Shown piece by piece: positions 1 through 5,802 of a stretch of DNA of 5,971 bases; the first letter of the stretch is position 1, and the number at the start of each line of letters is the position of its first letter. Source of the DNA: Maricaulis sp. (GTDB taxonomy: Bacteria; Pseudomonadota; Alphaproteobacteria; Caulobacterales; Maricaulaceae); contig NZLV01000242.1 in the NCBI GenBank assembly GCA_002694345.1, positions 1 through 5,971 of the forward strand, given 5' to 3'. The notes under the pieces are model-generated. The model made no database searches, had not been told where the DNA came from, and saw only the letters and a program-made list of their open reading frames with translations. Both the position numbers and the translations under genes were made by a program.

Positions 1-719
1 GCCATGCCGGAGCGGTCTATGCCATCGGGGGCTTCCACGCCGTCGAGGGCGGGATCTGGGGGATGCTCGCGACGAATACACGCTATGATCCGGAGGCTGA
101 CAGCTGGGCGGAGATGGCGCCGCTGCCGGAGCCCTTCGCAGAGACCTGTGCGGTCTCGCTGAACGGGATGATCCATGTTGCCACCGGACGGCAGCCGGCG
201 GGTGATGCGAATGTCCAATGGACCGACCATTCCGATAGCGGCGCACATTTCGTCTATGACGCCACGGCCGATCGTTGGCACCGCGCAGCCCCCAATCCCA
301 ATCCGCGCAATTCGGCGGCGGGTGTGGTGCTCAACGAACGTTTCCATGTCGTGGCCGGGCGGACCGTAGCGGAGGGCAACCAGGCCTTCCATGAAGCCTA
401 TGACCCGGTCAGCGACAGCTGGGAAAGTCTGGCGCCGATGCCTCAAGCGCAGGGCGGGCTGGCGGCGGCCGTGGCGGGCGGAAAAATCTACGCTTTCGGC
501 GGGGAATGGTTCGACGATGGCGGCGGGGTTTATCCGCAGTGCTGGGTCTATGATCCGCAAACCGATGCCTGGAGCGCCGGACCGGACATGCGCAGCCCGC
601 GCCATGGCCTGGGCGGTGTCGCGATCGGCAACACGATCTACTCCATCGGCGGCGCGCTGCAGGCTTCCGGGCGGATGACGACCGGCACGGTGGAAAGCTT
701 TACCCCCCCGGCTTGGTGA
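1..719 (+). CDS. Kelch-repeat beta-propeller protein, C-terminal part (5' end outside window)
   Basis: The frame is open from the first bases of the window and ends at TGA 717-719, so about 238 residues are visible and the true start lies upstream. The ATG at 63 is internal: the codons before it already encode a kelch strand (YAIGGF, bases 18-35). Four further kelch units follow, each with a Y/F-D-x-x-x-D-x-W motif (YDPEADSW, YDATADRW, YDPVSDSW, YDPQTDAW) and a hydrophobic strand ending in a glycine pair or its variant (HVATGR, HVVAGR, YAFGGE, YSIGGA). The final VESFTPP may be the strand that closes the propeller. Kelch propellers are binding or galactose-oxidase-like scaffolds, and nothing here fixes a ligand or enzyme activity. 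Location cannot be judged because any signal peptide is off the edge. The gene converges on the DUF2269 gene and their ends overlap by 20 bases. The family call is firm; the function is unknown. Confidence 0.88.
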   Translation, partial: HAGAVYAIGGFHAVEGGIWGMLATNTRYDPEADSWAEMAPLPEPFAETCAVSLNGMIHVATGRQPAGDANVQWTDHSDSGAHFVYDATADRWHRAAPNPNPRNSAAGVVLNERFHVVAGRTVAEGNQAFHEAYDPVSDSWESLAPMPQAQGGLAAAVAGGKIYAFGGEWFDDGGGVYPQCWVYDPQTDAWSAGPDMRSPRHGLGGVAIGNTIYSIGGALQASGRMTTGTVESFTPPAW

Positions 720-1155
720 TCATCAGCCAGAAAATTCCGATCAGGGCAGCAAAGGCCGGCCAGCCGAGGATGAACCAGATCCGCATGAGCCGGTCGATCC
801 GGGCTTGGTCAGCCTCTTGTTCCAGCAGGGTTTTCACGCGGTACTGGAGCCACACCACGGGCAGCCAGCAAGCACCGATGAAGGCGTAGAGGGCATAGGT
901 TCCGAGCAGCCAGGGCGCACCGAGCGGCCAACCGGCGAGATGCGCCAGGGCGATACCGGACAAGGGTTGGAGAACCACTGCGCTCGCGGTGAAGACCCAG
1001 TCGGCCAGCACGACGTGGCGGGCGGTCAAGGCGAGGGCTGCACGATCCCCGCTGCGCCAGGCCATCAGCATGAAAAAGGCAATCCCCATCCCGGTGCCAA
1101 ACAGGACGCTGGCGGAAAGGATGTGGATGAGGCGGAGAAGCGGATAGACATCCAT
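700..1155 (-). CDS. DUF2269-type integral membrane protein
   Basis: This 151-residue protein has about four transmembrane helices (roughly residues 5-33, 48-70, 80-104 and 126-148). His11 lies in the first helix (RLIHILSASVLFGTG), and a short charged segment (QEADQARIDRL) precedes the last helix. Length and the N-terminal pattern fit the DUF2269 family, small membrane proteins of unknown biochemical role that are often found next to SDR/DoxX proteins. The start ATG (1155-1153) shares one base with the TGA of the upstream SDR gene (1157-1155), which suggests translational coupling; only a weak GAGG lies about 10 bases upstream. Its TAA (702-700) lies inside the end of the convergent kelch gene. 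Membrane location is seen in the sequence, the family is by recognition, and a shared role with the SDR protein is inferred from gene order. Confidence 0.82.
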   Translation of the reverse strand: MDVYPLLRLIHILSASVLFGTGMGIAFFMLMAWRSGDRAALALTARHVVLADWVFTASAVVLQPLSGIALAHLAGWPLGAPWLLGTYALYAFIGACWLPVVWLQYRVKTLLEQEADQARIDRLMRIWFILGWPAFAALIGIFWLMITKPGG

Positions 1156-2450
1156 CAGCGCTCATCCTCGGTGGCGGCGATCATCAGGGCCAGCGCCATC
1201 ATCGGGAAGACCTTGAGAATGGGCCCCAGCGCATCAGCCCACTGGACAGGGTAGGTCCAGGACAGCGTCGCGACATAACCAAAAGTCCCCAAAACCATGA
1301 TCGCGGCAATACTGCGAACGTGCCACTTGGCCACCATCGCCAGCCCCATAGCGATATCGAACAGGGATCCGAACCAGAGCAAGGGGGGCCTGGAAGCGGC
1401 ATCAAACCCGGCCTCGGTGAGGACCTGGTAGGCATGGTCCCTGGCAATCGTCAGAGAGAGGATGCCGGTCAGCAGCCAGTAGAGCCCCAATACCCAGCGC
1501 GCCAGAGGGCGGGTGAAACCCAGACGGGCCTGCCAGCGGTCCTGGACGCCGGAGGGATGGGCAGCGAGCCAGGCGTGAAATCCGGTGGGAGTGGCGCCGG
1601 TTGCGGCGAGCCAGGGTTCCGGATTTCCCTCCACGTCGAAGTCGAGCTGCTTGAGGGAGTTCGTCCGCATCGAGGTGCGCACGCCGAGCCAGCCCAGCGC
1701 ATCACCGAACCAGAAGGCCGGACGGGCCAGCCAGCGGGGGATGGACCAGATCCGGCTCTCACCGAACCCCAGCCAGCGGCGATAAGCCCGGAAAAGATCG
1801 TCGAAACGGACCGGTTCCGGGCCGGCAAGATCGAAGCTTTGGCGGGACGGGGCATCCGGTTCGACCAATTGCGCAATGGCGGCGCAGACATCCTCCATGG
1901 CGATCGGACGAAAGACCTGTTCGCCCCCGACGACGGGCGTGATGAAGGGCAGACCGCACAGGGATCGAATCAGGGCCGTGCCACCATAGACATTGCGGGC
2001 AATGACGAGTGAGGGCCGCAGGATGAGCCAGTCGAGTGCCCGATCCTTCAGCGCAGCCTCTCCGGCCAGCTTGTCGCGGGAATAGGCGGATCCGGCCGCA
2101 TCCTCCACGCCAACAGCAGAGATATGAAGCACGCGCCGGACACCTGCCTCCTCACAGGCCTGGAACAGGGCATGAGCACCTTCGACATGCACGGCCCGAC
2201 TGTCATCGCCAAGCCCGTCTTGAAGGACGCCGACGCAATTGACCACGGCCTCCACACCCTTTAGCCGGGCGCGCCAGTCCTCGACGCGGTCGGTGCGGAA
2301 ATCGCAAGCGATCCAGTTGAGATCGGGCTGGCGGCGGCTGGCCCGGGTCACGCCGCGGGCTGCGGCCAGTACATCATGGCCGAGGGCCTGCAAGTGCGCG
2401 GCGACATGCGAGCCGATAAACCCCGATGCTCCGGCAACCAGTATCCGCAT
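1155..2450 (-). CDS. SDR-family NAD(P)-binding protein fused to DoxX-like membrane domain
   Basis: Residues 1-300 form an atypical/extended SDR (NmrA/NDUFA9-like) Rossmann domain. It has the nucleotide-binding GASGFIG at residues 7-13, an acidic D50 at the end of a later strand, Ser111 in ISAVG, and Tyr123-x-x-x-Lys127 (YSRDK), so an intact Ser-Tyr-Lys set is present. LILRPSLV (142-149) is also typical. Residues 313-427 hold about four hydrophobic helices resembling a DoxX-like domain, which would anchor the enzyme in the inner membrane. The substrate is unknown; a quinone- or lipid-linked redox role is only a guess. The frame is open to a TTG at 2465, but ATG 2450 is chosen because GGAGG lies 7 bases before it and the Rossmann strand begins directly there (MRILVAGASG). 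The gene lies 78 bases after the hydrolase stop and overlaps the DUF2269 start by one base, so these two form one unit. Confidence 0.87.
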   Translation of the reverse strand: MRILVAGASGFIGSHVAAHLQALGHDVLAAARGVTRASRRQPDLNWIACDFRTDRVEDWRARLKGVEAVVNCVGVLQDGLGDDSRAVHVEGAHALFQACEEAGVRRVLHISAVGVEDAAGSAYSRDKLAGEAALKDRALDWLILRPSLVIARNVYGGTALIRSLCGLPFITPVVGGEQVFRPIAMEDVCAAIAQLVEPDAPSRQSFDLAGPEPVRFDDLFRAYRRWLGFGESRIWSIPRWLARPAFWFGDALGWLGVRTSMRTNSLKQLDFDVEGNPEPWLAATGATPTGFHAWLAAHPSGVQDRWQARLGFTRPLARWVLGLYWLLTGILSLTIARDHAYQVLTEAGFDAASRPPLLWFGSLFDIAMGLAMVAKWHVRSIAAIMVLGTFGYVATLSWTYPVQWADALGPILKVFPMMALALMIAATEDER

Positions 2451-2457
2451 GCCCGCC

Positions 2458-2462
2458 CCTCC
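2458..2462 (-). promoter_or_regulatory. Ribosome binding site that sets the SDR gene start
   Basis: The minus strand reads GGAGG here, inside GGGAGGGG, with 7 bases to the ATG at 2450-2448. It lies inside the reading frame that would begin at the TTG at 2465, so it argues for the ATG and a 431-residue protein rather than 436. Confidence 0.65.
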
Positions 2463-2466
2463 CAAT

Positions 2467-2500
2467 GTGCTGCCTTGCCAGTCTACAGGCTTGGCTGCAC
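2467..2500. promoter_or_regulatory. Imperfect 34-bp inverted repeat in the SDR upstream region
   Basis: This lies in the 78-base gap between the hydrolase stop and the SDR start. Twelve of 17 symmetric positions pair: GTGC/GCAC on the outside, two GCC/GGC blocks inside, and GT/AC near the centre, with T-T mismatches between blocks. It could be an operator for the SDR-DUF2269 unit or a weak hairpin after the hydrolase gene. There is no T-run on either side, so an intrinsic terminator is not well supported. No clear -35/-10 pair was found in the gap. Confidence 0.3.
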
Positions 2501-2528
2501 ATCGGAAGAGACGTGTTGTGCCAACAGC

Positions 2529-4058
2529 TTATTGCCGCAGATAGTGGGACTGGGCGTTGGAGAGATGGAAGGTGAAGCCGCGCGTCTGCCCCAGCGCATC
2601 GCGGTGGAACTCAAACTCGGCATGCCCCACAGTCTGCGCGAAATCAGGCATGGCAAACCGGTTGGGCGACAGCGGAACCAGCGGGCTGAAGAAATCACCT
2701 CCGGCGCGGCCCGCCTGCAACTGACCGTCCTGGACCCGGAATTCCAAATCACTCTGGAAGATCCAGCCCTGCATTTGCTGGCGCATGGAGGCCGGAAAGG
2801 CAGGATCGACCGAATAAATGCCTGCATAGGCCTCCAGATCCGCTGCCTCCAGCGCAATCCGGGGGGCCAGGACCGGGCGATTGATCTCCCAGCCCATGAC
2901 ATCGGCTACCGCATTGCGGATTTCATCGATCAGCAGACGCCCCTGCGTGCCATTGGTCAGGATGACGAGGCCATCGCCCGTGACCAGATGACCCTCGATC
3001 CAGGCGCGGTAGGAATCGTTGGAACCGCCATGATGGAAGATGAAATCGGCTCCACTGCCGTCCAGACGCGGGCCCAGCCCGTGTTCACTGGGCGCGATGC
3101 GGGTCATCATCTCGAGCGCCATTGGCCGGGACAGGGCTTGCCCCTGCCCGCGATAGCTCTGGATCAGGTCGGCCACCAGGACACCCAGATCACGGGCACT
3201 CACCCACAATCCGGACGCGGCCATTTCCGGCATGGCTTCATAACCACGCGGCAGGGCAACAGGTTCGCCCCGCGAATTATGAGCCCGGGCAATGTTTCCG
3301 AAGCTTTCCGGCAGCGGATTGGAGAAGCTGGAGCGGTGGAGACCCAGCGGCTCGAACAGGTGGCGGTCCGCCAGTTCGGGATAGTCCTGTTGCAGGACGT
3401 CCGTCATCAGGAGTTGCGCCAGCGTGTAGCCGCCGCCGGAATAGCGGTAGGCCAGTCCGGACGGGGCTTCACGTGCCAGCGGATCATCACCGGTCGGCGC
3501 GGTTCCGTTCAACGTATCGAGCACATCCGGCAAGGCGTCGCCCGGCTGGAAATCGGCAAACCCATGCAGATTGAAACCGGCCGTATGCGAGAGGATGGCG
3601 CGCAGCGGCACAGGCGTGCCAGCCGCCACATCCCGATCCGCCGGAAGCGTCCAGGAGGTCAGGCGGGCCAGGATATCCCCGTCGAGATCGAGATGGCCCG
3701 CTTCCACCAAGCGCAGAGCCAGGGTGGCAGAGACCACCTTGCTGACCGAACCCGCGGAAAACACGGTGTCGGCATTCACAGGCGCGTTGGAACCGGCCTG
3801 CAGGACGCCATAGCCGGCGGCATGGACGATTTCACCGTCCTCGATAATGGCCACAGCCAGACCGGGGACGCCGTAGTGCGCCATGCGCGCCTCCAGGGTC
3901 CAGACCAGAGGATCTCCATCCCGCTGGATCCGCGGGCGAAGCTGGTCCGTGAAGTCACCGGGCGACTGGGCCAGGGCGGGTGTGGCGGCCAGACAGACGG
4001 CCAGACTGGCAAGCATGACAAAGGGTTTCGCCACCGGGGCGAAAGCAGACTGCAACAT
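2529..4058 (-). CDS. Secreted serine hydrolase, class C beta-lactamase / D-aminopeptidase superfamily
   Basis: The protein has 509 residues. Residues 1-30 form a signal peptide (hydrophobic stretch, then TPALA before Q31), so it is exported. The catalytic domain (about 35-390) has SVSK at 104-107, with Ser104 the nucleophile and Lys107 the general base. It also has the family signature LSHTAGF at 156-162, a YSG triad (206-208) in YSGGGY where class C enzymes carry YxN, and HHGG at 342-345 in place of KTG. Residues about 402-509 form a small beta-rich C-terminal domain (YAGIY, repeated short strands) seen in peptidase/esterase members. The YSG and HHGG variants favour a D-aminopeptidase, esterase or muropeptide hydrolase over a true AmpC beta-lactamase; the substrate is not determinable. 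ATG 4058 is preferred over GTG 4061 because GGAG lies 6 bases before the ATG and only 3 before the GTG. It follows the M56 gene by 76 bases that contain a strong stem. Confidence 0.9.
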   Translation of the reverse strand: MLQSAFAPVAKPFVMLASLAVCLAATPALAQSPGDFTDQLRPRIQRDGDPLVWTLEARMAHYGVPGLAVAIIEDGEIVHAAGYGVLQAGSNAPVNADTVFSAGSVSKVVSATLALRLVEAGHLDLDGDILARLTSWTLPADRDVAAGTPVPLRAILSHTAGFNLHGFADFQPGDALPDVLDTLNGTAPTGDDPLAREAPSGLAYRYSGGGYTLAQLLMTDVLQQDYPELADRHLFEPLGLHRSSFSNPLPESFGNIARAHNSRGEPVALPRGYEAMPEMAASGLWVSARDLGVLVADLIQSYRGQGQALSRPMALEMMTRIAPSEHGLGPRLDGSGADFIFHHGGSNDSYRAWIEGHLVTGDGLVILTNGTQGRLLIDEIRNAVADVMGWEINRPVLAPRIALEAADLEAYAGIYSVDPAFPASMRQQMQGWIFQSDLEFRVQDGQLQAGRAGGDFFSPLVPLSPNRFAMPDFAQTVGHAEFEFHRDALGQTRGFTFHLSNAQSHYLRQ

Positions 4059-4064
4059 CACTAA

Positions 4065-4068
4065 CTCC
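4065..4068 (-). promoter_or_regulatory. Ribosome binding site of the serine hydrolase gene
   Basis: The minus strand reads TGGAG, with GGAG at 4068-4065. The spacing is 6 bases to ATG 4058 and 3 to GTG 4061, which favours the ATG. The A/T-rich stretch TTAAAAT just upstream (4077-4071) may keep the site unstructured. Confidence 0.55.
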
Positions 4069-4090
4069 AGATTTTAAGAGGGGTTGGGGT

Positions 4091-4127
4091 GGGCGCGTCC
4101 GGTCAGATCAGGGCTGCGGACGCGCCC
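4091..4127 (-). terminator. Perfect 11-bp GC-rich stem-loop between the M56 and hydrolase genes
   Basis: The arms GGGCGCGTCCG (4091-4101) and CGGACGCGCCC (4117-4127) are exact reverse complements around a 15-base loop. The stem starts 7 bases after the M56 stop codon and ends 22 bases before the hydrolase GGAG. Its position suggests a terminator or attenuator for the M56 transcript. No U-run follows on the minus strand (ACCCC repeats follow instead), so it is not a classic intrinsic terminator. It may instead be a partial terminator, an mRNA 3'-end stabiliser, or a structure in the hydrolase leader. The stem is certain; the role is inferred. Confidence 0.6.
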
Positions 4128-4134
4128 GGCCATC

Positions 4135-5802
4135 CTATTCGGACGGGGGATTGTGGGTCGCGCCGAGCGCTTCCAGCCACCGCACCATGTCACCATGGCC
4201 ATTGCGGCGTGCCTCACTGAGGGGCGAGCGGTATTCATCGACACCATCGCGTCGCTGGGCCAGCACGGTCAGGGATACATCGGCGCCGGCCTCGACCAGT
4301 TGTGCAGCGACATCCATCCGGCCCTGCTGAGCGGCGTTGATCAGCGGGGTTTCATCGCCGCGAACATAGGCGTTGGGGTCGGCACCGGCTTGCAGCAACA
4401 AGCGGGACACATCGGACCGGCCCCGACGGGCAGCGGCGATCAGGGCGTTGCCATCACCGGACCAGGCCGACTCGATGTCGGCGCCATAGGCGATCAGTCT
4501 GGCGACCATGTCGCGGTCACCGCGCTCGGCCGCCGCGATCAGGGGATTGCCGTCGCCGCGCACGCCCAGATCCGGGTCCGCACCGGCTTCCAGCAGCAGG
4601 ATGGCAGCGTCGGTATGACCCCGGCTGACCGCCCGGGTCAGCGCCGTGCCATCGCCCCGGTAGGGGACATCCGGATCGGCACCGGCCTGCAGTAGGTCTG
4701 CGATGTCGCCGGTCCGTCCGCGGCGCACCGCATGGAACAGGCGCGCGTCCAGATCGAGGGCGGCGTCCAGCTCTCGAGACGGCATGTCCGGCACGTCGAC
4801 AATGGCACCGACATTCGGGGTCAGGACCAGGCTTCCGGCCGCCAGGGCGGGCAAGATCAGGGCGAAACGCATGACACTATCCTTTCGGGTTTGCAGGTCG
4901 GGGGAGGTGAGATGACCGATGCGGCGGGCCAGACCGGAACGGGTCGGCGCGGCCGCCAGGGCCAGGGAGGGCGTGCGGATCGCAGCCGCAGCCGTGTCCA
5001 GCAGCGCGCCGGCCAGCAGGCGGGGCTGGCCCGTCAGGCGCACAGCCTCGCGATCGCACAGGGTTTCGCGCGCCGTATCGAGAACGGGGGGAAACGCGCG
5101 CAGGGGCAGAACCCACCAGAACAGGCAGGACACACAGCGCAGCCCCAGAGCGACCCAGGTATCAGCCCGGCGGGCGTGCGCAATCTCGTGCTCCAGGATC
5201 GGGCGGGCCGCCGGGGTCAGCGCGAAGCCTTCCGGCACCAGAATGACCGGACGCAGGAAGCCGGCCAGCATCGGGCCTGCAACTTCAACGCTGCGCGCCA
5301 CCGGGAGACGGCGCGACAGGGCCAGATCGTCCGGCAAGTCGACCGGCCGGGCCCGGCGCTTGAAGCGGCCCAGGGCCAGCAGGTCCAAGCCCAGGCGAAT
5401 GAACAGGCCCAGGGTGATTGCCGACCACACGGCCACAGCGCCCATCGCGATCTGGTCGACCGGCCAGTCGATCCCGGCGATCAGGCCCGCCCCGGTCCTG
5501 TCGGTCAGGTCAGACAGGTCGGGCAATTCGCGGGCATTGCCGAACTTGCCGGCCTGAATGGCGTCACCCACGGCCTGGACGGAGCCCTGTTCGGCTGGCG
5601 CCGTCTCCACGGACGTAGTCGCATGAGGCCAGCTTGCCGCCAGGAAGATCAGCGGCACAGTGAGAAAAGCGGCCAGGGCCAGGTCATGGCGCTCGCGCAC
5701 CATGCGCGGCGGTGCCCAGCGGTCAAAGGCCCGAACCAGACCGGCCAGAACCGTCGCGCCCGCTAAGGTCAGGCCGGCGGCTTGCAGGACGACCATCATC
5801 AT
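4135..5802 (-). CDS. BlaR1-like M56 membrane metallopeptidase with C-terminal ankyrin repeats
   Basis: The protein has 555 residues. Hydrophobic segments at about 2-22, 40-58 and 116-143 precede the M56 peptidase domain. That domain carries the GFLRPVILVPEGF signature (181-193), the zinc-binding HEIAH (205-209; Glu206 catalytic) and RETLCDREAV (245-254), where an acidic residue, probably Glu246, should be the third zinc ligand. A further membrane segment (about 312-335) leads to five or six ankyrin repeats (about 353-550) with a 33-residue period. In BlaR1/MecR1 the peptidase faces the cytoplasm and the C-terminal sensor faces outside; by that topology the ankyrins are periplasmic. There is no SxxK penicillin-binding domain. 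The likely role is a signal-dependent protease acting on the BlaI-type repressor encoded just upstream. The start ATG overlaps the repressor stop (ATGA), with AAGGAG 7 bases before it; two more in-frame ATGs follow at once. The peptidase looks intact. Confidence 0.92.
   Translation of the reverse strand: MMMVVLQAAGLTLAGATVLAGLVRAFDRWAPPRMVRERHDLALAAFLTVPLIFLAASWPHATTSVETAPAEQGSVQAVGDAIQAGKFGNARELPDLSDLTDRTGAGLIAGIDWPVDQIAMGAVAVWSAITLGLFIRLGLDLLALGRFKRRARPVDLPDDLALSRRLPVARSVEVAGPMLAGFLRPVILVPEGFALTPAARPILEHEIAHARRADTWVALGLRCVSCLFWWVLPLRAFPPVLDTARETLCDREAVRLTGQPRLLAGALLDTAAAAIRTPSLALAAAPTRSGLARRIGHLTSPDLQTRKDSVMRFALILPALAAGSLVLTPNVGAIVDVPDMPSRELDAALDLDARLFHAVRRGRTGDIADLLQAGADPDVPYRGDGTALTRAVSRGHTDAAILLLEAGADPDLGVRGDGNPLIAAAERGDRDMVARLIAYGADIESAWSGDGNALIAAARRGRSDVSRLLLQAGADPNAYVRGDETPLINAAQQGRMDVAAQLVEAGADVSLTVLAQRRDGVDEYRSPLSEARRNGHGDMVRWLEALGATHNPPSE
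4153..4746 (-). repeat. Ankyrin-repeat array within the M56 gene (99-base period)
   Basis: This codes for residues about 353-550. Successive units share AxxxGxxDxxxxLLxxGAD and a loop with G-D-G or G-D-E. The loop Gly-Asp falls at residues 383-384, 416-417, 449-450 and 482-483, exactly 33 residues apart. The last interval is longer by 8 residues (Pro/Leu of the next unit at 527-528 rather than 519-520), and the final unit is degenerate (ARRNGHGDMVRWLEALGA). At DNA level the units are diverged, with short recurring blocks such as GCACCGGC on the plus strand, so this is an old protein repeat, not a recent tandem duplication. Confidence 0.85.
4880..4886 (-). promoter_or_regulatory. Possible internal ribosome binding site before Met311 of the M56 gene
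   Basis: The minus strand reads GAAAGGA with 7 bases to an in-frame ATG at 4872-4870. Translation from there would give a 245-residue product (4135-4872). It would begin with a signal-peptide-like stretch (MRFALILPALAAGSLVLTPNVGA) followed directly by the ankyrin array. The same hydrophobic stretch also serves as the last membrane helix of the full-length protein, so the match may be coincidental. The motif and spacing are seen; use as a start is unproven. Confidence 0.35.

Noticed and set aside
63..65. ATG as start of the kelch protein
   Set aside because: The frame is open to the window edge and the preceding codons already encode a kelch strand (YAIGGF).
1320..2012. Plus-strand open frame of 230 codons opposite the SDR gene, and a similar one at 805-1254
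   Set aside because: Both are antisense shadows without family resemblance; the minus-strand genes have clear motifs or membrane helices.
2463..2465. TTG as start of the SDR protein
   Set aside because: It overlaps the Shine-Dalgarno region of the better-placed ATG at 2450 and adds only MGGAG before the Rossmann strand.
2483..2488. CTACA-type half site for a BlaI/CopY regulator in the SDR upstream gap
   Set aside because: Only one half is present; the mirrored TGTAG partner at proper spacing is missing, so it is likely chance.
2496..2524. TTGGCA (2524-2519) and TGTGCA (2501-2496) as a sigma-70-like promoter for the SDR gene
   Set aside because: The -35 and the 17-base spacing are acceptable, but the -10 matches the consensus at only two positions.
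2376..4064. Plus-strand open frame of 562 codons opposite the serine hydrolase
   Set aside because: It is longer than the hydrolase but has no recognisable family, is rich in Gln/Arg/Gly low-complexity sequence typical of antisense of GC-rich genes, and lies exactly opposite a gene with signal peptide and catalytic motifs.
4071..4076. TAAAAT as a -10 promoter element for the hydrolase on the minus strand
   Set aside because: No -35-like hexamer lies about 17 bases upstream, and the implied transcript start would fall at or next to the ribosome binding site.
4732..5766. Plus-strand open frame of 344 codons opposite the M56 peptidase
   Set aside because: Composition dominated by Gln, Gly and Arg, with no domain and no sensible start context; the opposite strand encodes an intact HEIAH metallopeptidase.
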